A stretch of DNA of 41,723 bases from SZUA-448 sp964602475 (GCA_964602475.1 CAZRRN010000026.1:1-41723), one strand, 5' to 3'; counted from the first letter of the stretch, positions 8,743 to 17,322 are shown. Notes: a model not told the origin generated them from the letters alone. Numbers and translations: made by a program.

Positions 8743-9429
8743 TTAATCGTGCATGATATATCCGGAACCTGAAACAGAATCTGCCTGATTCGCCAAAAAC
8801 TTAACATAATAATTCTTGTATTGGTTCAAACCGCAAAAGCCAAGTCCGACAATGCTCTGAGGGTCACCGGTCCATTGCTGGACTACGTTATTCGATCCAA
8901 CTTCGTAAAGCAATATCTTTATATCTGCTCCACCGGAATCTAATGTTCCCATTGACATTGCAATGCAATCTTCCGAATCTACATTAAAGTAAAAGTCGGT
9001 ATAAACATAATTTTTCATGTTTACAATTGCATATTGATACGGGTTGTTTGTCAAGTTCCAGAATGAAGTTGGGATATTATCTCCCTTTGTCTCGACCAGT
9101 GTATGCACCTCAATGCTTTTATCCGACAGCAATGCATCAAATCTGGTATCTCCCAGTGCGTACTCCTCAACATAAGAATCCGAATAGTCAAAATCATCGA
9201 TATAATTAACCATCAGATTATGCTTCGGGTCATTCAACAGGTCTTTATCAATTTCAGGTACATTTTTCATTTCCCCTTTTTCATACACAATGATATAAGG
9301 GGTTTCCTCATCCGATACCGCTGCTTTAGCAGACGCTCCTTCTGTTTTTGAAAACAATAATGCTGAACAGATTAACGCTGCGCAGAGTGCAAACGCTGAA
9401 CCAAATATAATAATACGTTTTTTCTTCAT
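8743..9429 (-). CDS. Secreted or membrane-anchored protein of unknown function, first gene of the BlaI/BlaR1-like cassette
   Basis: A 228-residue protein with a basic start and one hydrophobic segment (MKKKRIIIFGSAFALCAALI), then an exported domain. The exported part has an acidic linker region (VNYIDDFDYSDSYVEEYALGD) and a C-terminal beta-rich part rich in Tyr, Asn and Gly (GLGFCGLNQYKNYYVKFLANQ). I recognise no enzyme motif, and it is not a beta-lactamase: there is no SxxK, SDN or KTG set. An AGGAGG site precedes the ATG. It is the gene nearest the promoter and dyads, so it is the probable output of the sensor system or a partner of its extracellular tail. Confidence 0.8.
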   Translation of the reverse strand: MKKKRIIIFGSAFALCAALICSALLFSKTEGASAKAAVSDEETPYIIVYEKGEMKNVPEIDKDLLNDPKHNLMVNYIDDFDYSDSYVEEYALGDTRFDALLSDKSIEVHTLVETKGDNIPTSFWNLTNNPYQYAIVNMKNYVYTDFYFNVDSEDCIAMSMGTLDSGGADIKILLYEVGSNNVVQQWTGDPQSIVGLGFCGLNQYKNYYVKFLANQADSVSGSGYIMHD

Positions 9430-9524
9430 ACAATACCTCCTGATCTTTGCATGGTTACATCCAAAAATGGAATAGGTTACGATACTTCATATACCATTCG
9501 CGCGCACAGTTTATAATCAGTATC

Positions 9525-9544
9525 AGGTAGTAATGTGTCCACCT
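9525..9544. promoter_or_regulatory. Operator-like dyad, copy 1 (downstream of promoter)
   Basis: The sequence AGGTAGTAATGTGTCCACCT is an imperfect dyad with AGGT/ACCT ends and matches 15 of 20 positions of the dyad at 9587-9606. It covers the expected transcription start of the promoter at 9551-9579. It is a likely binding site for the BlaI-type repressor; binding is inferred. Confidence 0.6.
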
Positions 9545-9550
9545 GTATTG

Positions 9551-9579
9551 AAGATATCATATACGAAAGCTTTTGTCAA
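9551..9579 (-). promoter_or_regulatory. Sigma-A promoter of the secreted protein / blaI / blaR1 cassette
   Basis: Reading the minus strand, -35 TTGACA (9579-9574), 17-nt spacer, -10 TATCTT (9556-9551). Transcription would start near 9544, inside the first dyad, giving a leader of about 115 nt. Confidence 0.75.
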
Positions 9580-9586
9580 TAGAAAA

Positions 9587-9606
9587 AGGTAATAAATTGT
9601 ATACCT
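9587..9606. promoter_or_regulatory. Operator-like dyad, copy 2 (upstream of promoter)
   Basis: The sequence AGGTAATAAATTGTATACCT is a dyad with AGGTA/TACCT ends, just upstream of the -35 box. It has the same length and half-sites as copy 1, with centres 62 bp apart (about six helical turns). On the minus strand a short T run follows it, so it could also act as a weak terminator for the 590-residue secreted protein gene. Confidence 0.6.
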
Positions 9607-9613
9607 AATAATT

Positions 9614-11386
9614 TTATTGATTACTTACCGGTGCGATGTGCCAGTCATCCCACAGGCTCCCGCTGATCCCGACCGAATCGGAAAGGTTCATGCACAGCAT
9701 GCCGTCCGGTGTCCAGCAGTCCATCACATAGCTGTATACCCGGTAGGTTCCGTCCGGAAACCATACCGGAGTGAAATGTGTTCTTCTCCGGTAGGTGGAA
9801 AATTCGTTGCTCTTGAATTCAAACATTGGATAATATCCGCTCCGTGTCTGGTCAAGCAGCCTCCAATAAGTCTTGTAATAGAATTCCGGGAAGTAGCTTA
9901 CCACGGTCTGTGGTGCTGTGGTTGCAGACGAATCACTGGAGCTATGTCCTGCCGTGACCTGTATGTTCACACCATAACCGCTCTTGGTGGTACTTTCTTT
10001 TGCTGTCGGTGCCTTTTCATCGGTGAACAGTTCCATGTCTGCGGACAGGGAGGCATGGAAATAATCAAGATAAAAATCCCACCAGCCTTTGTCAACCCAC
10101 CATCCGTTATCCTGCCAGTAACCATGGCTGCTGGTACAGTCCTCCGGGCAGAGTATGCTATGTGCACCGGTGTAATAGTTCCAGCTGCTTTGCCATACCC
10201 AGTTCACATGCCACTTAGTTCTCCAGATGCTCCAGCTTGCAGAGGTCTTCTGTGCTCTATTCGGAAGCACTGCATTAACCGGCTGATATGCATTGTTGCG
10301 GTCATCTGCAACCGGATTCGGGGGTGGATTCTTATTCATGTCAACAATGTTTGCGGTAATCGTACTCCTGCTCGGAGTACCCCCACCGTATACATTCACT
10401 TGGATGGTCACCTGCCGTGGTTTTGCCGGTGTCCTCCACTTTACCCACACAAGCTGGGAACCACCATCCGGATAATATACATTCGTTACCGGATAAGTCC
10501 TTCCATCTATCTGAAAAAATACAGATACCGGATGGTCTGGATCGGCTTGCCCGCCACTCACGGTAACCGAAGTAATGACATCGGTATTCACCCTGTACTC
10601 CTGCTCTGCCGCTATGACTTCCACATCATCTGTCTCTGTAAACCGGACGATGCCAAGTCCCAGTGAGGAAATGATATCCTCATCCGAAGCTTTATCATCC
10701 AGCGGTCCGTCCCACGCCGGATATCCCAAGTCCGGTATTTCAAGGAACATGGCAAGCGGAAGGTTCTTGTGTGACAGCGATGGCATTCTGCGCCGTACCA
10801 GACCACCAATGAACTGGTCATATTTCGCTGCTTCTGTCGCGGTGAATGCTGTCCTCGTTTCTTCAAAAGTCACATACGCAATCGGCTCAAGCAGAAGTTT
10901 ATAATCACCATTGATCAGTTCGCTAAAACGGACATCAAGGTAACCGGCAATACTACGAATCACCTGCTCATCGGTGAAGTAGCTTTTAATTGCTTCAATA
11001 TTTACTCCGGCACTGGATGTACTGATGATCTGTGGCAGGGATTGTGCCGGGTTGATGTATTTATAACCCCCTGTTTTGACAGTTATTTCAGTACCCATAA
11101 CATATGATGTTTTACACACCTTAACAAAGTGAACTCCAATATCGTCCGGCTGTTTGTTTGTTAAATCAATTGATTGAGATACCGGTACTCCATCACTCGC
11201 CCTCACGATAGTGACTCTGACTCCTTCATCCCTTCCTCTCCAAAAGTTTCGGTCAGAACCCTGTCCGAGACCGCCGCCGCCATTATCAATGTTTCCGTCA
11301 CCGGTGGCAGATGCAGTTATCGGAACACTTACCAGCAGGGAAAAAGAAAGCAATAAAAAGAAAAACAGTCTCCTACACCGTTTCAT
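9614..11386 (-). CDS. Large Trp-rich secreted protein of the ICE pilus locus
   Basis: A 590-residue protein with a signal peptide (MKRCRRLFFFLLLSFSLLVS, cleavage probably after ASA). After a Gly/Asn linker come mixed alpha/beta stretches, a beta-sandwich-like middle (VTSVTVSGGQADPDHPVSVFF) and a C-terminal third unusually rich in Trp and Tyr (WHVNWVWQSSWNYYTG, then DNGWWVDKGWWDFYLDYF). No catalytic motif is evident. The start at 11386 has GGAAAGGAG ahead of it. Its position at the end of the Tad cluster, behind a membrane stalk-like protein, suggests a surface or pilus-tip protein or adhesin. That is inference. Confidence 0.75.
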   Translation of the reverse strand: MKRCRRLFFFLLLSFSLLVSVPITASATGDGNIDNGGGGLGQGSDRNFWRGRDEGVRVTIVRASDGVPVSQSIDLTNKQPDDIGVHFVKVCKTSYVMGTEITVKTGGYKYINPAQSLPQIISTSSAGVNIEAIKSYFTDEQVIRSIAGYLDVRFSELINGDYKLLLEPIAYVTFEETRTAFTATEAAKYDQFIGGLVRRRMPSLSHKNLPLAMFLEIPDLGYPAWDGPLDDKASDEDIISSLGLGIVRFTETDDVEVIAAEQEYRVNTDVITSVTVSGGQADPDHPVSVFFQIDGRTYPVTNVYYPDGGSQLVWVKWRTPAKPRQVTIQVNVYGGGTPSRSTITANIVDMNKNPPPNPVADDRNNAYQPVNAVLPNRAQKTSASWSIWRTKWHVNWVWQSSWNYYTGAHSILCPEDCTSSHGYWQDNGWWVDKGWWDFYLDYFHASLSADMELFTDEKAPTAKESTTKSGYGVNIQVTAGHSSSDSSATTAPQTVVSYFPEFYYKTYWRLLDQTRSGYYPMFEFKSNEFSTYRRRTHFTPVWFPDGTYRVYSYVMDCWTPDGMLCMNLSDSVGISGSLWDDWHIAPVSNQ

Positions 11387-11453
11387 ACAGCTCCTTTCCA
11401 CACAAAAAAGCACAGCTCATTCTCACTGTGCCATTTCTGTCAATTCGTATTTA

Positions 11454-12173
11454 TTAGTCCATGATTCCTATCTTATTTCCATTCTCATACATGTCTTCTG
11501 CGTAGGTTCCCTCTCCTTCGCCTTCATACGGTACCCAGCCAAATCCTAAGACATACATGTATCCATCCTTCATATCTCCCATTTTAGGTTCTTCCTCATC
11601 CACCGGCTTTTTTGCTTCCTCTACTGTAGTATCCTCTTGATAAACTGGCTTTATATCCGGGTCCGTCAGGTCGGTTCCCTCTGCCAGTGCCGGTGTTCCA
11701 GTCGGCATCGGGTCCTGTTCCTTCTCCGGCTTTGGCTGTAGCTCCTGCACATCGTCCGGATTAATACTTCCGATATCAACAACTGATGCTTCGGTTGGCT
11801 TTGCTTCTTCCGTTGGTTGTACTTCATCGGTTGGTTTTGCTACTTCCGTTGGGTTAATTTCCTTCGTTGGCTTTGCTTCTTCCGTTGGCTCAACTCCTTC
11901 GGTTGGTTTTACTCCTTCACTTGGTCTTGCTCCCTTTGTCGGCTGCGGTACTCCGGTCGGTTTTGTTCCCCCGCTCGGTTCCGGTGCTTCCGTGGTATTT
12001 TTCGCTATGTTCTGTTCCCTATCATCATTCTCATTTTGTTCCTCTGTGTTGGTTTCAAACCGGTAATCCGAGATATCTTCTTTGTATAACCTCATTCTGA
12101 TACCAATCACCAATACCACACAGATAACCATCAATCCTGCCAGAACAAGCCATTTCTTTGTCTTTTCGCTCAA
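11454..12173 (-). CDS. Membrane-anchored protein with ten Pro-Thr/Ser hexapeptide repeats
   Basis: A 239-residue protein: a single N-terminal membrane segment (residues 8-26), an acidic linker, then ten six-residue units of the form xxP(T/S)xx at 70-129, then an acidic C-terminus ending in a small aromatic module (GYMYVLGFGWVPYEGEGEGTY). The repeats resemble wall-spanning stalks of Gram-positive surface proteins. No sorting signal is present, so the N-terminal segment is the anchor. It lies between the TadE-like genes and the Trp-rich secreted protein and may support or present it. Function unknown. Confidence 0.75.
   Translation of the reverse strand: MSEKTKKWLVLAGLMVICVVLVIGIRMRLYKEDISDYRFETNTEEQNENDDREQNIAKNTTEAPEPSGGTKPTGVPQPTKGARPSEGVKPTEGVEPTEEAKPTKEINPTEVAKPTDEVQPTEEAKPTEASVVDIGSINPDDVQELQPKPEKEQDPMPTGTPALAEGTDLTDPDIKPVYQEDTTVEEAKKPVDEEEPKMGDMKDGYMYVLGFGWVPYEGEGEGTYAEDMYENGNKIGIMD
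11787..11966 (-). repeat. Ten tandem 18-bp coding repeats
   Basis: Units of 18 bp encode the hexapeptides TKPTGV, PQPTKG, ARPSEG, VKPTEG, VEPTEE, AKPTKE, INPTEV, AKPTDE, VQPTEE and AKPTEA. The DNA units are diverged but in register, so copy number could change by slippage or recombination without a frameshift. Confidence 0.85.
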
Positions 12174-12360
12174 GGTTTACTCCTTCCTGTGAAAAATCCA
12201 ATTTCACATTAATCCCTCATTCCTGCGCGTTTCTAGTCTCCTGTATTTAGCCTTTATGCTTTTTTCGTCCATTGGTGTTCCTTCTATCTCACACCCTATC
12301 ACAACTTCTTACAAAAGTCTATCAGAATGTAACAAGTCGTCCGTTTCCTGTCAAACCTGA

Positions 12361-12909
12361 CTAAAACCTCTCCCGGAATGCTGCTTTTACCTGCAGCGTG
12401 ATTGGCAATTCGGCTATCACCCTTCCGCCAAACCGTACCGGGATGCTGACCTTCAGGATAACCGTTGCGGCATATGTCCCATCCCCGGAAGCCAGTCCGT
12501 TATTTGCTATCTGCACCTTCAGCCCGTTGATACTGTACTCTGTTTCGCCGTTACGGTCTGTCCGGATATAGACACTGCCTTCCTCGGACAGGCCAAGAAG
12601 GTATGCCAGTCTTCCATACACATCCCCCTTGTCAACCGACACACGGAAGCTCCCCCTTGACGGTTCATAGCCTGCGGCATATCCTTCCCGAACACTGTGG
12701 TAGACCTCATTGTAATTATCGTTGATGACCGAAATAACCGCTGATTCCGTGGCATCCTGAATTCCGGATGCGGTAATCATCAAGCGGAAATATTCACTTA
12801 CGCCGAAAACCACGAACAGAATTGCCAGCATGAGAACGACCGTCCACGGTACCATGCTGCCTTGATTTTCTTTCAGCAGTTTCCTGCCCTTTCTGAACCA
12901 CTGCCTCAT
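12361..12909 (-). CDS. TadE/TadG-like pseudopilin (Tad pilus)
   Basis: A 182-residue protein with one N-terminal hydrophobic helix (NQGSMVPWTVVLMLAILFVVF, about 15-35, in parts) after a basic leader, then a 140-residue exported domain. The charged leader, small Gly step and single helix match TadE/TadG-type minor pilins. Unlike the neighbouring TadE-like protein it lacks RGEGYID. ATGA overlap with the upstream gene (12906-12909) shows coupling. Downstream lies a 187-nt gap (12174-12360) in which I see no gene or clear signal. Confidence 0.7.
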   Translation of the reverse strand: MRQWFRKGRKLLKENQGSMVPWTVVLMLAILFVVFGVSEYFRLMITASGIQDATESAVISVINDNYNEVYHSVREGYAAGYEPSRGSFRVSVDKGDVYGRLAYLLGLSEEGSVYIRTDRNGETEYSINGLKVQIANNGLASGDGTYAATVILKVSIPVRFGGRVIAELPITLQVKAAFRERF

Positions 12910-13340
12910 TTCCAGTACACCTCACTTTTCCCGGAAGCCCTTGCCCGGATGGTGACAGGAAAGGAAGCAAGCTCCCCAAACAGTCCAAGCTCCATTTCCA
13001 GTGATACCGTCACCGTTACTTCCTCATTCAGCTGAAGCTTTCCGGTATCGGTCCAGGTAACCACCGGGGACAGTCCTGTTCTTTCTTCCAGTGTCCTCTG
13101 CCGGTTTGTGGTTTCAGTTCCTACCCTGCCACTGATTTCTGCTTCCCTGACCAGTTCATCTGCAAAATTATCTATCTGGAGCTTTGTAATAAATACCGGA
13201 AACAACTTCATCGCCAGTGCAATCACAAGCATGGAGCAGAGGATGATTACCACTACATCAATGTATCCCTCGCCCCGCTGGTCCATCCGGAATCCCAGCA
13301 CTTTGCGGTCATTTCTTTTATCAATGCTTTTTTCCTTCAT
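12906..13340 (-). CDS. TadE-like pseudopilin with RGEGYID motif (Tad pilus)
   Basis: A 144-residue protein with a basic leader, then DQRGEGYIDVVVIILCSML (residues 20-38) beginning a single membrane helix, then an exported beta-rich domain with a long helical arm (LERTGLSPVVT, then EEVTVTVSLEMELGLFG). The RGEGYID heptapeptide is also in the small pilin-like protein at 18859-19092, which suggests the same prepilin peptidase processes both. I recall such proteins under DUF4320; that label is unverified. The start at 13340 is chosen because GGGAGG precedes it and the longer start at 13370 lies inside tadC. Confidence 0.72.
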   Translation of the reverse strand: MKEKSIDKRNDRKVLGFRMDQRGEGYIDVVVIILCSMLVIALAMKLFPVFITKLQIDNFADELVREAEISGRVGTETTNRQRTLEERTGLSPVVTWTDTGKLQLNEEVTVTVSLEMELGLFGELASFPVTIRARASGKSEVYWK

Positions 13341-13353
13341 CCCTTCCGCCTCC

Positions 13354-14226
13354 CTAAAATAAAGTGGCAAAGGATTTCATGATTTCAAATCCGATGATGA
13401 CAAGATAAGTCAGCAGGAAACACATCATCATGAGGAAGGAATACTTCCGGATTTTCGATGGTATCTTAGCTGCCTTTGCTTTCAGCCTCTGCAGCTCCGC
13501 CTGCTTGAAATCATGGGTGAGCATCTGGAAATAGATTACCCCGTCATCCCCGCGCATGACACCAATCAGTCCCCTTACCACATCGGACAGCTGTGGTGAA
13601 TTCAGTCTTGCTTCAAGCCTCGTCAGTGCTGCCTCGTAGCTGCCTGACCTCATGTCAGCACACACAATGTCCAGTTCCTGACGGAACAGCTCCCCTGCAC
13701 TCTTTTTGTAATTTTCAAGAATTGACAATACATCCCTGCTGTTATGAAGCTCCTGTGTGACGGTGGAAACAAAGCGGTACAGTTCCCCGTCAATCTGTTC
13801 CTTCTTCTCCCTCAGCAGTTCCTCTGCCCTGCGTATCTCCTTGTAGTACACCAGTATCCCCAGCAGGATCAGCACAATCGTTAACAATGGGAAAATCAAT
13901 AAAGCCGGGATGATGAGCAGGAAGATTCCCCCTGCCTTAACATATGCATATGCCTGATACACTTCCGGTGTCATACCGATTCCGGCGGCTTTCAGCGTGT
14001 GGGCGAGCCTGCCCCTCCTGTACTCATTCAGGCGGAGGACGTGTGACAGCTTTACCGCACCATCCAGTGCCAGTGCATCAATGGTCTTCGTCAGGCTCCG
14101 CTCCTTCTTCCCAGTATTGATCATTGCCTTCGTGGTCCGCACGGTCGGCAGCCGGAAAATTCCTGCAAAAAGCAGGAACAGTCCGAGGGCAAACAGCGGG
14201 ACAAATAAAGATATGATTATTTCCAT
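13354..14226 (-). CDS. tadC: TadC-like pilus platform protein (T2SSF family)
   Basis: A 290-residue inner-membrane protein. Hydrophobic segments lie at about 3-25, 96-125 and 265-285, with a cytoplasmic helical domain between (LYRFVSTVTQELHNSRDVLSIL, in parts) typical of the type II secretion F fold. In Tad systems TadB and TadC form the platform that couples the CpaF motor to pilin extrusion. Start with AAGGAGG, 11 nt after the tadB-like stop. The divergence from classic TadC is large, but gene order and fold pattern agree. Confidence 0.82.
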   Translation of the reverse strand: MEIIISLFVPLFALGLFLLFAGIFRLPTVRTTKAMINTGKKERSLTKTIDALALDGAVKLSHVLRLNEYRRGRLAHTLKAAGIGMTPEVYQAYAYVKAGGIFLLIIPALLIFPLLTIVLILLGILVYYKEIRRAEELLREKKEQIDGELYRFVSTVTQELHNSRDVLSILENYKKSAGELFRQELDIVCADMRSGSYEAALTRLEARLNSPQLSDVVRGLIGVMRGDDGVIYFQMLTHDFKQAELQRLKAKAAKIPSKIRKYSFLMMMCFLLTYLVIIGFEIMKSFATLF

Positions 14227-14237
14227 ACGGCCTCCTT

Positions 14238-15167
14238 CTATGTCCGGTATTCCACCGGCTTGGTCAGCCGGATGACGCCTGCGGTGGACAGGAATATCAG
14301 GACGGCGGTAATCCCAAGCATCAGCTGGCCGATTGGGGTATGCATCAGGTTGTCATACCATGAACGGTTCAGGAAATAAAGCATCGGGATATTACCAAGC
14401 ACAAGTACCACCATGGTCAGAAATTCTTTTCTCGGTTCAAAAACCATGTATTCCAGCTCCGCATTAACAATCCGCATGTCGGACAGTTTTGCCACCACCG
14501 GTGTCAGCGTGGTCTTCAGGGAACGGTCGTACAGGCAGTTTAGCATGGTATCCACCCACTCATGGAACACTTCATTCTCAATCTTCCCGCGCAGTTCCAT
14601 GAGCCCTGCCTCGATGTCCGGGTCAATCAGGCGGATTCGGTGCACAAAACCTGCAAACACATTTTTCACCGGTGGATTCAGGTAATCAAGGTTTTCCTCC
14701 ACTGCCGTGAGGATATCCTCGTTTCGGAGATATGCCGTCGTAATAATGGACAGTGCTGTTTCCAGCTCCGCCGCTACATCCTTTTTATAATGGTTCGAGG
14801 TCAGCTTGACATACCAGAGAGGCAGGAACATGAAACCAGCCGCTGCGACAGGAACAAGAAACAGGTTCCCGATTATCACTGCGAGTGCTGCCCCTGCTGC
14901 AAACAGGAGCAGGGAAATAGTACAGATCAGGGAAAATTTATCTCCCCGGTCCGTTGCCTCAAGGATATTTTTCACCTCCTCCAGTTCCCGCTTCAGGTAT
15001 GGCTTTTTCTTTTTCTTTGCTGCAATCAGAATCTCATCCCGGATTCCCTTTGGGGAATCGAGAAGACGGCGGAAGATATTTCCCGTGAAATCCGTCAGCC
15101 GAATTCTGAATAATAAGAACAGACCTGCAATGATTCCGATGCAGGCCATCACCTGTAAGGTCAGCAT
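14238..15167 (-). CDS. tadB: TadB-like pilus platform protein (T2SSF family)
   Basis: A 309-residue membrane protein: one N-terminal segment (2-20), a pair near 80-120, a helical cytoplasmic domain with the T2SSF-like ELETALSIITTAYLRNEDIL at about 135-155, and a C-terminal pair (250-300). It overlaps the cpaF stop by 7 nt, showing tight coupling with the motor ATPase. It would form the membrane platform with the TadC-like protein. Confidence 0.82.
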   Translation of the reverse strand: MLTLQVMACIGIIAGLFLLFRIRLTDFTGNIFRRLLDSPKGIRDEILIAAKKKKKPYLKRELEEVKNILEATDRGDKFSLICTISLLLFAAGAALAVIIGNLFLVPVAAAGFMFLPLWYVKLTSNHYKKDVAAELETALSIITTAYLRNEDILTAVEENLDYLNPPVKNVFAGFVHRIRLIDPDIEAGLMELRGKIENEVFHEWVDTMLNCLYDRSLKTTLTPVVAKLSDMRIVNAELEYMVFEPRKEFLTMVVLVLGNIPMLYFLNRSWYDNLMHTPIGQLMLGITAVLIFLSTAGVIRLTKPVEYRT

Positions 15168-16516
15168 ACATTTTCCCCCTTTCCGATTCTTTCAAGCACT
15201 TCCTTCGGCATTCCATTCTCCAGAAAGCGTTTCTGTAAGCCCTCGGATATCCCCGACACTTTCCTGTGGGTTCCATTGATGATGAACTTATCCCCATCCA
15301 TCCGGTTCTCCGTAATTTCATACCGGTACAGGGAACGGTAGTTTCTTGTTCCGTCCGGACGGATTTCACATTCCATGATTTCCATCAGCCTGCGTTTCCG
15401 GTTTTCCAGCTGTTTGGTGAACACTACGATGGGGAAGGCTTCTGTTACCAGTGCCATCAGTACCTCATCGTCCATGTCATACTTTCTTTTACATAAGGTA
15501 CACATCCTGCGGTAGGTGGACTCGCAGCTGTTGCTGTGGATGGTGGTCAACACCGTATGCCCGGTTCTTGCCGATTCCTGTGCTGTATAGGCTTCCGAAC
15601 TGCGCATCTCACCGACACAGATGACTTCCGGGTTGAACCGCAGTGCCATGTCGAGGAGCATGTCCTGGTCAATGTTTTGTTTTTCATTCTCACTTGCCCT
15701 TGTCAGGGTATGGATGACACTGTTAACGACTTTTCCATCACGCTCCCTGACCAGTGCCAGCTCCCTGCTCCCGTTCTCAATCGTGAATACACGCATGTTG
15801 TCCGGTATGGTGGTCAGCAGCCATCCGGCCAGTGTCGTCTTCCCGGAACTGGTCGAGCCTGCCACACAGATACTGATGCCGTACCGCAGGCACTCTGCAA
15901 GAAAAGACAGCATTTCTTCCGTTGCCGTACCTCCCCTTGTGAAATCCTCTTTTGTCAGGCTTTGCGGGTTTACGATACGGATGGAGGCGGCGATTCCGAT
16001 ATCCTCATCCACAAGCGGTGTCTTCAGTACCGCAATACGGATGTTCTTGCTCAGGTGTCCGAGTACCGCAGGGGATGCATTGTCCAGCACCATTCCTGAT
16101 ACGTGCAGCATTCTCCGTATGACATTGATGGCATGATCCGGTGATTCAAAATGCTCCTGCAGCTTTTCACACCTTCCGTCATTATACTGGACCTCGATAT
16201 CCTTCCATGAATTAATATCAATTTCTTCGATCCCTGTCCCGAAGATGTATTTTGTCAGGAAGGAGAACTCCGCCATCTCCGTGTATAGGTCATCAATCAG
16301 CTGCTCCTGTGTCCGTTTCGGGACACAGATCCGGTAATCCATGATATATTTTCCGATGTATCTCTTAATCTGTGACCTGACTTCCCCGTTTCCGCCCTCC
16401 ACCATCAGGGTGGAATACTTGCTTGATATATACTCCTGCACTTCCCTCAATACATCCGGAAATGTTCTTCCCCTTTCTTCCGCGGCAAAGAACAGGCTCT
16501 GGTTGCTTGTACTCAT
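15161..16516 (-). CDS. cpaF: CpaF/TadA-type secretion ATPase of the Tad pilus
   Basis: A 451-residue hexameric motor ATPase. Walker A is GSTSSGKT (residues 220-227), the Walker B region is VICVGEMRS (298-306), and the His box ARTGHTVLTTIHSNS follows. The N-terminal 200 residues include the typical FGTGIEEIDINSWKDIEV region. Start at 16516 is set by the ATGA overlap with the upstream gene and a GGGAGGTG site; the longer frame start would run into that gene. It powers pilus assembly with TadB and TadC. VirB11 of conjugation systems is related, but the flanking tadBC-like genes favour Tad. Confidence 0.93.
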   Translation of the reverse strand: MSTSNQSLFFAAEERGRTFPDVLREVQEYISSKYSTLMVEGGNGEVRSQIKRYIGKYIMDYRICVPKRTQEQLIDDLYTEMAEFSFLTKYIFGTGIEEIDINSWKDIEVQYNDGRCEKLQEHFESPDHAINVIRRMLHVSGMVLDNASPAVLGHLSKNIRIAVLKTPLVDEDIGIAASIRIVNPQSLTKEDFTRGGTATEEMLSFLAECLRYGISICVAGSTSSGKTTLAGWLLTTIPDNMRVFTIENGSRELALVRERDGKVVNSVIHTLTRASENEKQNIDQDMLLDMALRFNPEVICVGEMRSSEAYTAQESARTGHTVLTTIHSNSCESTYRRMCTLCKRKYDMDDEVLMALVTEAFPIVVFTKQLENRKRRLMEIMECEIRPDGTRNYRSLYRYEITENRMDGDKFIINGTHRKVSGISEGLQKRFLENGMPKEVLERIGKGENVC

Positions 16517-17322
16517 ATACCGAACACCTCCCTGCTGATTTTCTCTATTTCCTTTCGGAATGCGCGGCTGTTCTTCAGGCACAGCTCCTGAAACAGTTCG
16601 CCGGATAATACCTGCATCTCCAGCTCCACGCTGTGCGGAAGACGAAATGCCACGCTTCCGAGTATCTGCTCAATGTGGCTGCTTGCCTCCTGTTCCCTTA
16701 CATTGGAAGCCACCTTCAGCTGTTTTTCTGCATCCCACTTGTTATCCTTGAGCAGCGGCAGCTGGGCTGACAGGTAGCTGATGGATTTCAGGTCGCAATT
16801 TACCAGGCGGAGCACGGTATCCGCTTCCATCAGGGCAACCGCTGACAGGATATCACTTGCTATCGTGCTTCCGCAGTCAATGACCACAAATGGTGCAACC
16901 TCCCTTGCCTGTTCCAGCAGTTCCACCGCCTGAGCCTGTTCATAAGGCGGGTAGGTGAACACATTCTCACCCTTTTGGAGTCCGAGCATGGAAAGATAGG
17001 GATTCTTCCTCAGAAAAACGCAGTTCTGTTTGATTAGGTTGGTTGTGATGTGGGCTGCTGCAAGGACGCTTCCGAGGGAATTCTCATTTTCCAGCTCTGA
17101 TTGCGGGCAGACGCAGGGAATTGCCGGGGTTGTCATGTCGGCAAAGATAAGCAGAACATTCCGTTTTTTTCTGGCCAGGTAATCTGCAAGCTTGACTGCC
17201 ACGGTTGTTTTTCCGCTGGACGGGCTGCCCCATACTGCAAGGATTCCGCCCTCTGTTTCTGGTTCTCCACCTTCCTTTGATGCATTCCGTCCAAAGATGG
17301 AATTATTCTTAAAGCTGAACAC
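16513..17322 (-). CDS. CpaE/TadZ-like ATPase (P-loop, MinD family-like)
   Basis: A 269-residue protein with a P-loop GSPSSGKTT at 32-40 and a MinD-like body (NVLLIFADMTTPAIPC, later FVVIDCGSTIASD as Walker B). In Tad systems the CpaE/TadZ protein localises the assembly machinery at the membrane. The sequence is shorter than typical CpaE and lacks the receiver-like N-terminal domain. The start is GTG at 17322, preceded by GGGAGGG; there is no ATG that keeps the P-loop context. It sits between the CpaB-like and CpaF genes, as in other Tad loci. Confidence 0.85.
   Translation of the reverse strand: MFSFKNNSIFGRNASKEGGEPETEGGILAVWGSPSSGKTTVAVKLADYLARKKRNVLLIFADMTTPAIPCVCPQSELENENSLGSVLAAAHITTNLIKQNCVFLRKNPYLSMLGLQKGENVFTYPPYEQAQAVELLEQAREVAPFVVIDCGSTIASDILSAVALMEADTVLRLVNCDLKSISYLSAQLPLLKDNKWDAEKQLKVASNVREQEASSHIEQILGSVAFRLPHSVELEMQVLSGELFQELCLKNSRAFRKEIEKISREVFGI

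Noticed and set aside
6885..9429. Beta-lactam resistance island
   Set aside because: BlaI and BlaR1 types are present, but there is no beta-lactamase or PBP2a gene and the sensor lacks the drug-binding domain.
9617..10666. Long plus-strand ORF (349 codons)
   Set aside because: It lies antisense to the secreted-protein gene, has no ribosome site and no recognisable domain; codons look like a shadow frame.
11787..11966. Regular 18-bp repeats as a CRISPR array
   Set aside because: The units are contiguous, in frame with an ORF and have no spacers; they encode hexapeptide repeats.
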